A DNA stretch of 64,000 nt from Streptomyces iconiensis (GCF_028657195.3 NZ_JANCPR020000029.1:1-64000); one strand, 5' to 3'. Positions 18,321 to 27,395 are shown, counted from the first letter of the stretch. Notes: generated by a model from the letters alone, not told the origin. Translations and numbers: made by a program.

Positions 18321-18655
18321 TCAGGCGGGGTGCGCAGGCTGCCATGGGTTGGGGATCGTGCTGGCCCGGTATCGATAGCGGCTGACCGTGACCAATGCGA
18401 TCCGGAACAGCTCGATCCCGTCTACCGCGATGGGTCGCCACGGCCCGGTGGCGGTGGTGAAGCGGCGGCGGACGTCGCCGCAACTCCATCGGTGACGTTC
18501 CCGCCGCATGCGGATGAGACGCCACCACACGAAGGCGTCGAGCCTGTCGAAGACATGCTTGGCGACCGCGTGCTTGAAGTAGTTGGCCCAACCGCGCGTG
18601 ATCTGAGTGAGTCTCTTCAGCACGGTGGCAAGATCCTGCTGCGATGTCCTGCCTG
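18321..18655 (-). pseudogene. group II intron-encoded maturase, C-terminal fragment
   Basis: About 105 residues (LKRLTQITRGWANYFKHAV, then WWRLIRMRRERHRW and YRYRASTIPNPWQ) form the maturase X domain at the end of group II intron reverse transcriptases. All reverse-transcriptase blocks are absent because the IS5 copy at 18661 starts directly upstream. The intron 3' RNA domains follow immediately. Confidence 0.8.
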
Positions 18656-18660
18656 TCATG

Positions 18661-19552
18661 GGTCCTTTCAGAATGTGGGCATCTTGCGGGTGCGGATCAT
18701 GCAGTGGGTGAGTTGCAGGAAGGCGTCGTGGATGTCGTCGCGAGTCTCCCAGCGGGTGCGCGGGCGGCGGGGTCCGTGGAGCCGGGCGATGGCCGCTTCG
18801 GCGACCTAGCGGGTGCGGCCCAGGCCGGAGCCGTGCTCGGTGCCGCGGCGGGCGATGACTGGTGTGATGCCCCGCTCGGGGAGTCGGTGCCGGTAGATGT
18901 CTTGGTCGCAGGCACGGTCGGCGTACAGTCATCGGGGCCTGCGGCGCGGGCGGCCCCGTCTTCCGCGTACCGCCGGTACCGCATCGACGAGCGGCAGCAG
19001 TTGGGTCACATCGTTGCGGTTCCCGCCGGTGAGTGACACCCGCAGTGGGGTGCCGTGCGTGTCGGTCAGGACGTGATGCTTCGAGCCCGGCCGTCCCCGG
19101 TCAACCGGACTCGGTCCGGCTTTTGGGCGGCTTCGCCCCCTCTTCGCCTGCACGTGCGAGGCATCCACCGTCGCCCGGGAGAAGTCCAGCCGGTCCGCCG
19201 CCCGCAACCGGGCCAGCAGCACTCGCTGCAACTCCTCCCACACACCGGCCTCCTGCCATTCGGCCGGCCGCCGCAAGCACGTCGGCCCCGACCCGAAGCC
19301 CAGCTCCTGCGGCAGGTACTCCCACTGGATACCGATGCAGAGCACGAACAAGACGCCTTGCAGCGTCTTGCGGTCATCGATCCGCCGTCGGCCCGGATGC
19401 CAAAACCGCGCTGATGCCTGGGCAGCAGCGGCTCGATCACCGCCCACCACTCGTCAGAGACCTCCCACGGCTTCGCCCGTGCCACCAACACCCCCTACAC
19501 CGCGCTCAGATACCTCTCCCCAACGTGCCACGCAAGATCATTCTGAAAGGTC
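18661..19552 (-). mobile_element. IS5-family element with inactivated transposase
   Basis: The ends GGTCCTTTCAGAATG (18661) and CATTCTGAAAGGTC (19539-19552) are inverted repeats. The transposase reads on the minus strand in three frames: MLVARAKPWEVSDEWWAVI at the start, then DDRKTLQGVLFVLCIGIQW and DASHVQAKRGRSRPK, with the C-terminal part in another frame below 18929. Frameshifts near 19430 and 18930 kill it. The partial element at 1-137 belongs to the same type. Confidence 0.8.
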
Positions 19553-19583
19553 TCCATTAGACGAGAGCATCTGCAAGAAACCC

Positions 19584-19612
19584 CGTTGCTCTCAACGAAG
19601 TTGAGAGCAACG
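19584..19612. terminator. hairpin with 13-bp perfect arms
   Basis: CGTTGCTCTCAAC and GTTGAGAGCAACG with a GAA loop, in an otherwise gene-free 240-base gap between two IS elements. Probably the terminator of a lost gene; no T-run follows. Confidence 0.55.
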
Positions 19613-19792
19613 TCAGTCCAGCCACCTGCCGCCCCACCGGAAAGCGCCCGGCCCGCTCTCACCCAACCTGCAACCCCAGCCCACTTCCACCCCTACATCC
19701 CAGCCCACCTACTGGCTTCAACTACTGCCGTCAGCGCCCTGGCTCGGGAGGATCGCGCGCCGCTCATCGCTCCACCCGCGCGGCGCCACTAG

Positions 19793-21633
19793 CTTGATTC
19801 TGTCGGGGATCTTGGGGCTTCCGAGGTCAGGTGCCCAGGGTTCGCCAGGACTTCAGCCGGGGTATCTCGCGCTGGTCGAGGTAGTTCTGGAAGGAGGTCG
19901 GTCGTCGGGGCATGAGGGTTTCCTCGGCCGGTGGCAGTCCGCTGAGTCGCTCGATGTCGACGGCGATGGCCGTCAGGACGTGCTGGATATGTGCCTTCCC
20001 CTGTCCCCGGTAGCGGCAGCGCCGCATGCCGTGCCCGTGGGCGAACTCGTTGACCGTGCCCTCCACCCCGGAACGGACCGCGTATCGGGCCTTCCACTCG
20101 GGCGTCTGCTGTTCGGCGCGGACGTGGAGTTGCAGGTCACGGAGTTCTCGCGGGGGAAAGCCCACGGTGCGGGCGCTGTCGGCGGTGCTGGTGCACTGGG
20201 CGCGGGCCGGGCAGGGACGGCACTGGCTCTTGGCGAACCGGGCCACGATCAGCGGGGCCGCAGTAGGCGAGGAGGTCGGATAGGGGCCGTGCCGGCCCGC
20301 GCTGACCTGCCCCTTCGGGCAGGTGACCTGCTGACGGTCGTAGTCGATGTGGAAGTCGTCCCGGGCGAAACCCTCGTTCCGGCGGTGCTGGCGGGTGGGG
20401 TTGCTCCGCAGCGGCCCGGAGACGGTGACCTGGTGATCACGGGCGGCTTGTTCCAGGTGGGGCAGGGAGGTGTAGCCGGCGTCGACCAGGTGCTCGGCGG
20501 GCAGCAGCCCGCGACGCGCCAGGCGGGTGTGGATGCCGGGCAGGACCTGGCTGTCGTGGGTGGTGGCCGCTGTGGTGGCCACGTCCGTGATCACATTGGG
20601 GCCGTCGGGAGCGCAGGCCTCGGTCAGGTGAGCGGCGAACCCCTTCCAGCTGATGATGTGTCCGTGCCGTGCGTAGCGGGCCGTGGTGTCGTAGGGAGAG
20701 ACGATCGCCCGGGACGAGGGCGGCAGTCCGGGCCCGCCTTCCTTCTCGGCAGTGCGCCAGAGCAGGTGCCCTGCCTCGTCACGGTGGTAGTTCTGCACCA
20801 TGATCTGACGCAGGGCCTGGATGCGAGGACCGGACGCGCGGTCTGCTCCGTGCCGGTCGAGGTGTTCCAGGAGCCGGACGGCGTCATCACCGGTGGCCAG
20901 GATCCTGGTCTTGGGCTTGGTGGGGTTCTTGCCCAGACGGACCGGCCGGCCGTAGCGGAGCCCCCGGTCCTCGTCAACCAGTCCGTCGAGCAGGTGCGGG
21001 GAAGAACCGGCGACTTCTTCGAGTGCGGCGCGGACGGCCTCGGTGATCAGCTCCATGCGGGTCAGGTCGCGTACCGCGGCCAGGACGTGGGTGGAGTCGG
21101 TACGCTGCGTGGTGCGCTCGCGCACCAGCCCGGCCTCCTTGAGACGCGCGAGCGCGAGATCGAGGAGGCCGTCAGCACGGTCGTCTTCGGCGAGACGGCC
21201 GCGGAAGTCGGTCAGCACACTGTGGTGGAACCCGGGATCGTCCAGCTCCATGGCCATGGCGTACTTGAAGTCGATGCGGCATCCGACCGCCTCGGCGGCT
21301 TGCCGGTCCGACAGGCCGAGCAGGAACTGCAGCACACAGACGGTGGCCAGCTGAGCGGGCGAGAGCCCCGGACGCCCGTCACACGGGTACCAGTCGACGA
21401 AATCCTCGTCGCACCACAGACCGTCGAGGCGGTCCCGCACCCATATCGCCGTCGTGCCGCCCGGGTTGCTCGCCCGCGCGACCTGCGCAGTCAGAGACGG
21501 GACCTGCTCACCGGAACGGGGACGGAGGGACAACGGGCACCTCGACGGCTGCGACGGTCATCGGAACCACCCGAGCATGCCCGTTGATCATGCTGCCGCG
21601 TCACGAAACTCCAAGATCCCCGACAGAATCAAG
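19793..21633 (-). mobile_element. complete IS1182-type insertion sequence
   Basis: Perfect 23-base inverted repeats lie at 19793-19815 (CTTGATTCTGTCGGGGATCT and three further bases) and 21611-21633. They enclose one long intact transposase gene. The element has landed in a tyrosine recombinase gene, cutting it inside the HExRH box region. Confidence 0.9.
19827..21533 (-). CDS. IS1182-family transposase, intact
   Basis: 568 residues with the normal layout: an N-terminal DUF772-type region (FVDWYPCDGRPGLSPAQLAT), a DDE core with Asp in TQRTDSTHVLAAV, Asp in LVDAGYTSL and Glu in RSGVEGTVNEFAHGHGMRR, and a cysteine pair (SQCRPCPARAQC) before it. No frameshift or stop is seen. It should be able to move the element. 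Confidence 0.9.
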   Translation of the reverse strand: MSLRPRSGEQVPSLTAQVARASNPGGTTAIWVRDRLDGLWCDEDFVDWYPCDGRPGLSPAQLATVCVLQFLLGLSDRQAAEAVGCRIDFKYAMAMELDDPGFHHSVLTDFRGRLAEDDRADGLLDLALARLKEAGLVRERTTQRTDSTHVLAAVRDLTRMELITEAVRAALEEVAGSSPHLLDGLVDEDRGLRYGRPVRLGKNPTKPKTRILATGDDAVRLLEHLDRHGADRASGPRIQALRQIMVQNYHRDEAGHLLWRTAEKEGGPGLPPSSRAIVSPYDTTARYARHGHIISWKGFAAHLTEACAPDGPNVITDVATTAATTHDSQVLPGIHTRLARRGLLPAEHLVDAGYTSLPHLEQAARDHQVTVSGPLRSNPTRQHRRNEGFARDDFHIDYDRQQVTCPKGQVSAGRHGPYPTSSPTAAPLIVARFAKSQCRPCPARAQCTSTADSARTVGFPPRELRDLQLHVRAEQQTPEWKARYAVRSGVEGTVNEFAHGHGMRRCRYRGQGKAHIQHVLTAIAVDIERLSGLPPAEETLMPRRPTSFQNYLDQREIPRLKSWRTLGT

Positions 21634-21912
21634 TTAGAGACAAAGTGCCGGTACTCGTGCAGGTCCCAGCCCGTTCCCGCCACGCCCCCGACAGCCGTGT
21701 GCGCGTCCAGGAGGGCGCGAGCCTGCCCGTACGACAGCCGGACCAGCCCGGTGTCCGGGCACACGTCGCGCGGGCTGACGACCTTCCCGGGGCTTGGCTT
21801 GCGGTGGGTGACGAACACCGGCCCGCGGGTACGGCCCTTGATCAGGCGGGGCAGCAGCCGGGGCAGCAGGCGGGGCAGCAGGCGGGTGGTGCCGGGCTGG
21901 CCCGCCTCTGGA
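21634..21912 (-). pseudogene. tyrosine recombinase cut by the IS1182-type element
   Basis: The translation RLIKGRTRGPVFVTHRKP, then LVRLSYGQARALLDAHT and GWDLHEYRH is the catalytic C-terminal half of a tyrosine recombinase, with the HxYRH box as its last residues. The codons for the active-site tyrosine lie beyond the IS insertion and are not found on its other side. Upstream, a 12-base unit (CGGGGCAGCAGG type) is repeated three times at 21847-21882, giving LLPR repeats. The 5' part is missing too. Confidence 0.6.
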
Positions 21913-21976
21913 TGAGGCTCCCCCCTCGCCGCACTGCGGCAGCCCCTGCCGTACGCCCCTCCGCCATCTGTTCAGG

Positions 21977-24820
21977 TCAGGGGCGTCCTGTCCTGGTCGA
22001 GGTTATCCATGCCTTGATCGTGTCGGCGGCACGTGTCGCCTGATTGATCTCTTTCACCCCGGCGGTGAGGAGGGCGGCATTATTTCGACGGAGACCGGTC
22101 AGGCAGTCCTCACTGCCTTTGGCCGCCTGCGTTATGAAGGTCTTCCAGCTCGGCTGGATCTGAGGGGCCGGGGCGGGGAAGTAGGCGTCGGCGTCCTTGG
22201 CGATCTTCCCGAACTCGGTGCAGATCACCGGGAGTCGGGACGTGATCAGCGCAGCACCGTCCGAGGACTTCTGTGCCTCTGGCCCCAGAGCACGCAGCTT
22301 CCCGAGGTTGTCGTCGTAGCGGGCGAGGAGGTCTAGGCCGCCCAAGCTGTACCAGGCTTCTGCCTGCACTGACGCTTCCTGGGCTGCGAACCGCGGGTGT
22401 GTAACGGGCCTCGCTCTGCCCGGCGCTGTGGCGCTGTTGCCATGGAGTTCCGGCGAGGACAGAAGAGCAGCGGGAACCCCGATGGCTCCCGCGCACAGCG
22501 CCCCTACGGCCAGGCGGCGCAGGTTCAGCCTCCGGGACTCGTACCCGGCCTGAGCGGAGGCCGCAGGGTGGGTCGACCGCCGAAATGCCCGTCGGGCGAC
22601 GGAGATGGCCGCGGCCGCGACAATGCCTCCGATGGTGACGAGGATGAGGAGCATGCCCAGGAGGTACTGGAATGCCTGCCAGGTCCCGGCCGGCCTCCAA
22701 CCGCAGGTGGAGAGGAACGTGCTGATGCCCTGAAGACAACCGTCCGACGCAGTCAGCGCCCACACTCCGCTGTAGCCCGCCAGCGCGGCGGTATGGGCCG
22801 CGGCAAGCGCGGCGATCAGCCGGTAGCGGCCAGCGAGCAGACTCGCGGTGAGAGCCGCGACCGCGGCTCCCGCAAGAAGAGCAGCGCTCATCCCGTACTG
22901 GTACAGCAGAGCACCGGCAACCCCCCGGAGCCGGACCGGTGGCTGCCAGGCATGCATATGGGCCTTGATCCCCACGATGCCGGCCCAGCACGCAACTCCG
23001 CCGAACAGTCCGGCGGACAAGGTTCGGCGCAGTGGCGGCAGAGGCCCGTCAGGGATTAACGGCTTGTCGGGGTCCGGCGCCGTGTCGCGTCGACGGACTG
23101 CGGACAGAGGGTGAACCGTCCAGGCCAGCAGCGGCAGCAGCCACAGCACGGCGACCGCCGGCAGCGCGAGCGGGACCGCGACGGTGGTGCTCAGCAGCGC
23201 CACCGCACGTTCAGCCGTGGTGAGGATCGCGGTGTTTTCCCCTGTTGGGTCCAGCACCAGTCCGTCGTTTCCTGCCCCCGGGACGTTGGTCAGGAGTCCG
23301 GGTACGTTCGCCAGGATCACGCCGTAGTTCTGCCACCACCAAAACCATGCGCACAGTGCCAGGCACGCTCCCGCCAGCGTCAGCATCATCGGCGTGCGGA
23401 TCGTCCGACCTCGCCAGGCAGTGACCCAGAGATGGGAGCACTGGGTTACCCACCAGGTGAACGTCAGTCCCGCGAGTGCCAACAGCAGCAGCACCACGGG
23501 CTCGCCGGGCAGCCACCGGAAGATGGCGATCCGGTTCCCGAACAGTTCACCGACCGTCATTCCGATGCCGAGCCACAGACCCGCCCACGCCCCGGAGAGC
23601 CTGCGCCGCCCGTTCAGCAGCCGATGTACCGTCGAACGCCACAGGACCGTGCCCGCGATCCCGGTGACCAGCACGGCGCAAGGAAGCGCCATCGCCACGT
23701 TCCACTCCCACTGGCCCACGCGGTGGGAGCTCCCGGCGAAGAACCACAGCTGCCCGTTGACCATGACAACGGCGGCTCCCGTCAGGAACATCAGCAGACC
23801 GGGCACCTCGAACAGCGGCGTGGAGTCGGCCAGGGCCTCCCGCCGCAAGTCCCACCGCGGGTGCGTGCGCCAGACTTCCGTGAACGAGCGCAGCGCGCCA
23901 GGCAGCACCCGCGCGGGCGGAGCCGGCTCGACGAAACCCCAGACACGTGGATTCGCACCCCAACGGGCAGCGGTGAGGTCGGCTTGGAGCTCCCGGCTAC
24001 GCAGAACGTCCGACCTCGCGAGGTAGACGACCACCGTCATGAACACGGGGAGAACAAGGGCACGCCACGCCGGAAGCAGAACCTCATAGGGCGGCGTCTC
24101 GGGAGCATAGGAGTTGAAGACGAGGATGGCGAAACCCACCGCGTAGGGGACGAGTACGGCCGCGATGAACGTCCTCCACAGCGCGACGGTGGCGTAGGTG
24201 AGCGTGACGTCACGATTACGGATGTGGGCCAGCTCGTGCAGCAGCACCGCGTCGAAGTCCTCCGGCACCGTCGTTCTGCGAGCGAGGAGACCACCGTGCA
24301 GGCACACTGTCGGACGGCCGGTGCGTCCGAACACCGCAGCGCCGGTCGAGGCGGCGGACGGGTCCACGACGACGCGCGGCATCCGCTTCAGCCCGGTCGC
24401 CTGTGCCAAGTGCGTCAAGTGCCGCAGGATCTGGCCGTCGTGATCCACCGCTTCCAGGGAGACGACCCGGTTCCCGCGCGCTTTCCAGAGAGGAAGGACG
24501 AAGAAGAGCCCGCAGGCCAGGACCACCAGAACACCGGGCACCGCAGGCCCGACCCACCAGGACACCATTCCGTGCTCGTCGACGCACGCCCGGTAGGCAG
24601 CGCTGCGGAGAACGTCACCAGGGGGCACCTCACCCGTGCCGACACCGGCCGCGCTCAAGCAACTGGCGCCCTTGTTGAGCCCAGCGGCGGTGAACGCCAC
24701 CGGCACCAGAGAGACGCCACTTGCGAGCATCAGGACGACCAGCAGCACAAAACGCATGGTCGTGCCGGCCGGTAGCGCCCGCTCGCCCGACCACGCCCGA
24801 AGAGATCCGTCGGTGGCCAT
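21977..24820 (-). CDS. large multi-spanning M48-type metallopeptidase
   Basis: 947 residues. Two N-terminal helices (about 22-45 and 88-112) are followed by an M48 peptidase domain with the zinc motif HELAHIRNRD at residues 195-204 and a downstream glutamate in RSRELQAD that could be the third ligand. Many further helices run to about residue 760. A C-terminal soluble region (about 780-947) has few recognisable features. Usual M48 enzymes such as HtpX are about 300 residues, so two-thirds of this protein is extra. The upstream gene ends only five bases before this start, so they are coupled. A role in membrane-protein or envelope stress, or in a defence-type module, is inference. Confidence 0.8.
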   Translation of the reverse strand: MATDGSLRAWSGERALPAGTTMRFVLLVVLMLASGVSLVPVAFTAAGLNKGASCLSAAGVGTGEVPPGDVLRSAAYRACVDEHGMVSWWVGPAVPGVLVVLACGLFFVLPLWKARGNRVVSLEAVDHDGQILRHLTHLAQATGLKRMPRVVVDPSAASTGAAVFGRTGRPTVCLHGGLLARRTTVPEDFDAVLLHELAHIRNRDVTLTYATVALWRTFIAAVLVPYAVGFAILVFNSYAPETPPYEVLLPAWRALVLPVFMTVVVYLARSDVLRSRELQADLTAARWGANPRVWGFVEPAPPARVLPGALRSFTEVWRTHPRWDLRREALADSTPLFEVPGLLMFLTGAAVVMVNGQLWFFAGSSHRVGQWEWNVAMALPCAVLVTGIAGTVLWRSTVHRLLNGRRRLSGAWAGLWLGIGMTVGELFGNRIAIFRWLPGEPVVLLLLALAGLTFTWWVTQCSHLWVTAWRGRTIRTPMMLTLAGACLALCAWFWWWQNYGVILANVPGLLTNVPGAGNDGLVLDPTGENTAILTTAERAVALLSTTVAVPLALPAVAVLWLLPLLAWTVHPLSAVRRRDTAPDPDKPLIPDGPLPPLRRTLSAGLFGGVACWAGIVGIKAHMHAWQPPVRLRGVAGALLYQYGMSAALLAGAAVAALTASLLAGRYRLIAALAAAHTAALAGYSGVWALTASDGCLQGISTFLSTCGWRPAGTWQAFQYLLGMLLILVTIGGIVAAAAISVARRAFRRSTHPAASAQAGYESRRLNLRRLAVGALCAGAIGVPAALLSSPELHGNSATAPGRARPVTHPRFAAQEASVQAEAWYSLGGLDLLARYDDNLGKLRALGPEAQKSSDGAALITSRLPVICTEFGKIAKDADAYFPAPAPQIQPSWKTFITQAAKGSEDCLTGLRRNNAALLTAGVKEINQATRAADTIKAWITSTRTGRP

Positions 24821-24825
24821 GCCCC

Positions 24826-25377
24826 TCAGCTTCCGCCCGAGGGGCTGCCGTCAGCTGGATCCTCCCGTCTTTCCGGAGCCGCGCCCGCCGACGTGAACGC
24901 CAGCCTGGCCACCACCGCATCAGCGACCGCCTCCGCACACTCCACGGGTAACCCGCGGTGCGACGCGCTCTCCAGCACGCGCGTGCGCACCTCGGCGAGC
25001 TGCCCAGCAGTCAGCGGGGGAATGACCAGCGGCTCGTCAGCCCTGCGTAACGCCTTGCGCAACAACCCCCGGGCGCCCCTGAGTGAACCGTCCACCGCAG
25101 ACTCCGCGAACTTCCTCACGGTCTGGTCAAGCACCAGCCACACCACCGGCGTCACAAGCGCCGCCATCTCGCCCAGACCGAACCCGAGAGGCTCCCGACG
25201 CCCACCACGGCCACTCAGCCGCCGCACCGCCGTCGCGTCGTCGAACAGGGCTAAGCCGTCCACCAGGACCAGCTCGGCCGGTGCGACCACCGCAACCACA
25301 TCGCGGACCACCGCCCGCACCCTGACCTGTCCGGCCCTGTCCATGCCACCAGCGGATGTACCTGCTTCCCAGACCAT
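24826..25377 (-). CDS. accessory protein coupled to the M48 peptidase
   Basis: A 183-residue protein from ATG 25377 (MVWEAGTSAGGMDRAG), or from the internal ATG 33 bases later. It contains a stretch rich in small hydrophobic residues (VVAVVAPAELVLVDGLALF), the segment LGEMAALVTPVVWLVLDQTV and a helical C-terminal half. No known domain is recognised. The five-base spacing to the peptidase gene suggests a regulator, substrate or partner of the protease. A 64-bp perfect palindrome lies 63 bases upstream. Confidence 0.6.
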   Translation of the reverse strand: MVWEAGTSAGGMDRAGQVRVRAVVRDVVAVVAPAELVLVDGLALFDDATAVRRLSGRGGRREPLGFGLGEMAALVTPVVWLVLDQTVRKFAESAVDGSLRGARGLLRKALRRADEPLVIPPLTAGQLAEVRTRVLESASHRGLPVECAEAVADAVVARLAFTSAGAAPERREDPADGSPSGGS

Positions 25378-25440
25378 GACGCCCCCACGAATCGGTCGCA
25401 CACAGTATGACCATGACAAGGCAGGAGAGTACTGGCTCGA

Positions 25441-25504
25441 CTTCGGCCTCGGGGAACAGCGGAGCAGCCGATATCGGCTGCTCCGCTGTTCCCCGAGGCC
25501 GAAG
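25441..25504. repeat. 64-bp perfect palindrome
   Basis: The sequence from 25441 (CTTCGGCCTCGGGGAACAGC and on) reads the same on both strands to 25504, with 32-base arms, no loop and no mismatch. The centre is CCGATATCGG. It lies in the region between divergent genes, not at a gene end. Confidence 0.95.
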
Positions 25505-25772
25505 GTGCTGATTTCTGGCATCGACCCCAGCCGTTGCAGAGGTTCGGCCGTGGATGCGCGATCTGGACAGCGAGCTGGCCGTGCTCGCCGAGGATGAGAT
25601 GGCGGCACTGTCCGGCTGGAAGGCCGAACCGTGAGCCGAGAAGCGGGGCGCAGGCGGTGGAGCTTCGAAGGGAGCAGCATCCGCTTGGCGGCGGGCCTGG
25701 GAAGCCGGCTTTGTGACCGGCCGCTTCCCGATAGGGTGAAGCGGTGGTGGAACCTGGGACTGGGAGGGGCTT
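25505..25772. other. upstream region with a 26-codon C-terminal-like scrap
   Basis: From 25555 a plus frame reads MRDLDSELAVLAEDEMAALS and stops at 25635. It looks like the tail of a lost gene. An imperfect hairpin (GGGAAGCCGG with CCGGCCGCTTCCC) lies near 25698-25730. The GGGAGGGG ribosome site of the next gene follows at about 25761. Confidence 0.4.
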
Positions 25773-26123
25773 GTGAGCGAAGCGACAGCGGACCACGGTC
25801 CGGGCATTCCGCAGCCGCCGGCGACCGCCGACGCCCTGCGCGATGCCCTCACCGCGCTGTATCCGCAGGCACTGCCGCAGTTCGACCGCGAACTCGCCGC
25901 CGCCAAGACGGCCGCGCGTAACCAGCTCTCCCCCACCCCGATGCGGCAGATCCTCGGCCAGTGGGCCGAGCGTGTCGCCGCCGAACGCCTCGGCACCGCC
26001 CGCCGCATGGAAGAACTCGCCCGCCAGGCCGAGAAGGCCGACACCCGCGAGGCCGTACGGCCGCTGCTCGCCGAGCTCGCTGGCCTCCAGCATGCTGCCG
26101 GGCAGGAGGCCCGCCGGGCGTGA
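25773..26123 (+). CDS. DUF6247-type antitoxin-like protein
   Basis: A 116-residue helical protein: ATADALRDALTALYPQALPQ, then FDRELAAAKTAARN and a coiled-coil-like middle with many Ala, Glu and Arg. It resembles the Streptomyces DUF6247 proteins, which precede small toxin-like genes. The start is GTG 25773, supported by GGGAGGGG. The stop overlaps the next GTG by four bases (GTGA). The arrangement mirrors the pair at 5632-6134. Confidence 0.6.
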   Translation: MSEATADHGPGIPQPPATADALRDALTALYPQALPQFDRELAAAKTAARNQLSPTPMRQILGQWAERVAAERLGTARRMEELARQAEKADTREAVRPLLAELAGLQHAAGQEARRA

Positions 26124-26401
26124 GCGGCTGGGACTGGGAGTACACGCCCGACCGGGCCCAGGTCACTGACGGGCTGCCCGAGCACATCGTCGCCGCCGCC
26201 GAGCGGACCGCCGAAGACCTCAAAGGCCTCGCCGAGGTGGGCGTGGACATCACCGACATCGGCCACGGCCCGGACCACGGTGGGCCCGGTGGCGTGCGCC
26301 GCATCGACCTTCCCACCGGCGGCTGGGTCCTCGTCCTGCCTCTCCCCCGGCTCGGCCTGATCGAGATCACCAGGATCGTCCCGCCGGTCGAACACCTGTA
26401 A
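26120..26401 (+). CDS. toxin-like partner of the DUF6247 protein
   Basis: A 93-residue protein from the overlapping GTG 26120, with GVRRIDLPTGGWVLVLPLPR forming beta-strands near the C-terminus. AGGAGG lies eight to twelve bases upstream. Coupled translation and size suit a type II toxin, but no nuclease motif is certain. A decayed relative with frameshifts lies at 30662-30830, which supports a mobile, recurrent module. Confidence 0.5.
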   Translation: MSGWDWEYTPDRAQVTDGLPEHIVAAAERTAEDLKGLAEVGVDITDIGHGPDHGGPGGVRRIDLPTGGWVLVLPLPRLGLIEITRIVPPVEHL

Positions 26402-26468
26402 CCAGGCCGTGCGAACCCCGTGTTGCCGCTTCGGAGATCAGCCCGCCGGGTGCCGCCTGGAGCGTGGC

Positions 26469-26981
26469 TCAGTTCTCCAGGGAAGCGATCCACTCCCGGC
26501 GGGCGTACGAACGGACCGCGTCCCGTTCGGCGTCGCTGCAGCCGTCCTTCAGGGGCGGCGGGACAGCTCCGGTTGTGCTGGTCTTGTGCTCGCGGTCGTG
26601 GGCGACGAGGTCGCCGGCGAGATCGGAGGCGTCGGTGCGCAGCTCCACGTCGCGGGGTACCGGGTTGCGGGAGTCCTCCTTGTAGGGGCGCGGCAGGTAG
26701 CCGCCGTGGCCGTGGCACAGGGCGAGCGCGTCCAGGACGGCCGCAGTCTCCAGCAGGTCGTCCCGGGAATCCAGGGCCAGAAGGTCGAGTTTCACATCGA
26801 GGCCCGGGCGGGAGTCGCGGTACGCGTCTGCCAGGTCCTTGCGGTCGCGGGCGTGCATGAACAGCAGCACCGGGATGAGTTCGCCGATACGGACCAGGTG
26901 CTCGCCGTAGGCGGCCTGGGCCGCCCGGCTGGTCATCCAGCCGGGCCACGGCTCACCCGGTGACGCGCGATGCACACTCAT
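26469..26981 (-). CDS. hypothetical protein
   Basis: 170 residues from ATG 26981 (MSVHRASPGEPWPGWM). It is a mostly helical, charged protein with FMHARDRKDLADAYRDS in the middle and RREWIASLEN at the end. There is no signal peptide and no recognised family. No strong ribosome site precedes the ATG. Because of a base loss in the preceding DUF6233 gene, the frame is now continuous with that gene's 5' part. The original state was probably two separate genes. Confidence 0.5.
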   Translation of the reverse strand: MSVHRASPGEPWPGWMTSRAAQAAYGEHLVRIGELIPVLLFMHARDRKDLADAYRDSRPGLDVKLDLLALDSRDDLLETAAVLDALALCHGHGGYLPRPYKEDSRNPVPRDVELRTDASDLAGDLVAHDREHKTSTTGAVPPPLKDGCSDAERDAVRSYARREWIASLEN

Positions 26982-27036
26982 GGGCAGCGAAACTACCGAC
27001 CCGGCGCGAGCCGCGGGGCGGGAACGGGACAACCAG

Positions 27037-27395
27037 TCAGTTGAGTGCGTCCTGGGGGCGGCAGGTGGTGCACAGCTCCAGTCCGGGGCCGACCTTTTCG
27101 TCGGTGAGTGCGTCCTTCGCCTCGGCCGGGTGAGGACCGCGCCGCCGGGGGTGGGGCACGAGTCCCGGTGGAGCTCGCTGTGGCCGGGGCGGAGGCGTAC
27201 GGGGAGGAGCCGGTAGCGCTCTCCGGCCTGTGTACGCGTGGCGCGGTCGCGGGCAGCGCTCAGCGCGGCGTCCGTACGCTCCAGCTGGAGGCGCAGGGAC
27301 GTCTCCAGCACGACACTGCGAGCGTGCTGGTCGGCCAGCCACTCCCGTACGACCTCGAGCCGGGGAACGTCGGGCGGAAGATCTGATTCGCTCAC
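27037..27395 (-). pseudogene. DUF6233 family protein with one frameshift
   Basis: The start SESDLPPDVPRLEVVREWL and the end ALTDEKVGPGLELCTTCRP are those of the Streptomyces DUF6233 family (about 115 residues, with a CxxC near the end). The two ends lie in different frames. Restoring one G in the run near 27125 rejoins LTR to AEAKDALTDEK. This may be a real mutation or a sequencing error. The start codon is GTG 27395. Confidence 0.6.

Noticed and set aside
19794..21587. 597-codon plus-strand open frame
   Set aside because: It is antisense to the intact IS1182 transposase and arises from GC-rich third positions; no family resemblance.
23111..24775. 554-codon plus-strand open frame
   Set aside because: Antisense to the M48 peptidase gene, rich in Arg/Gln/Pro, no recognisable domain.
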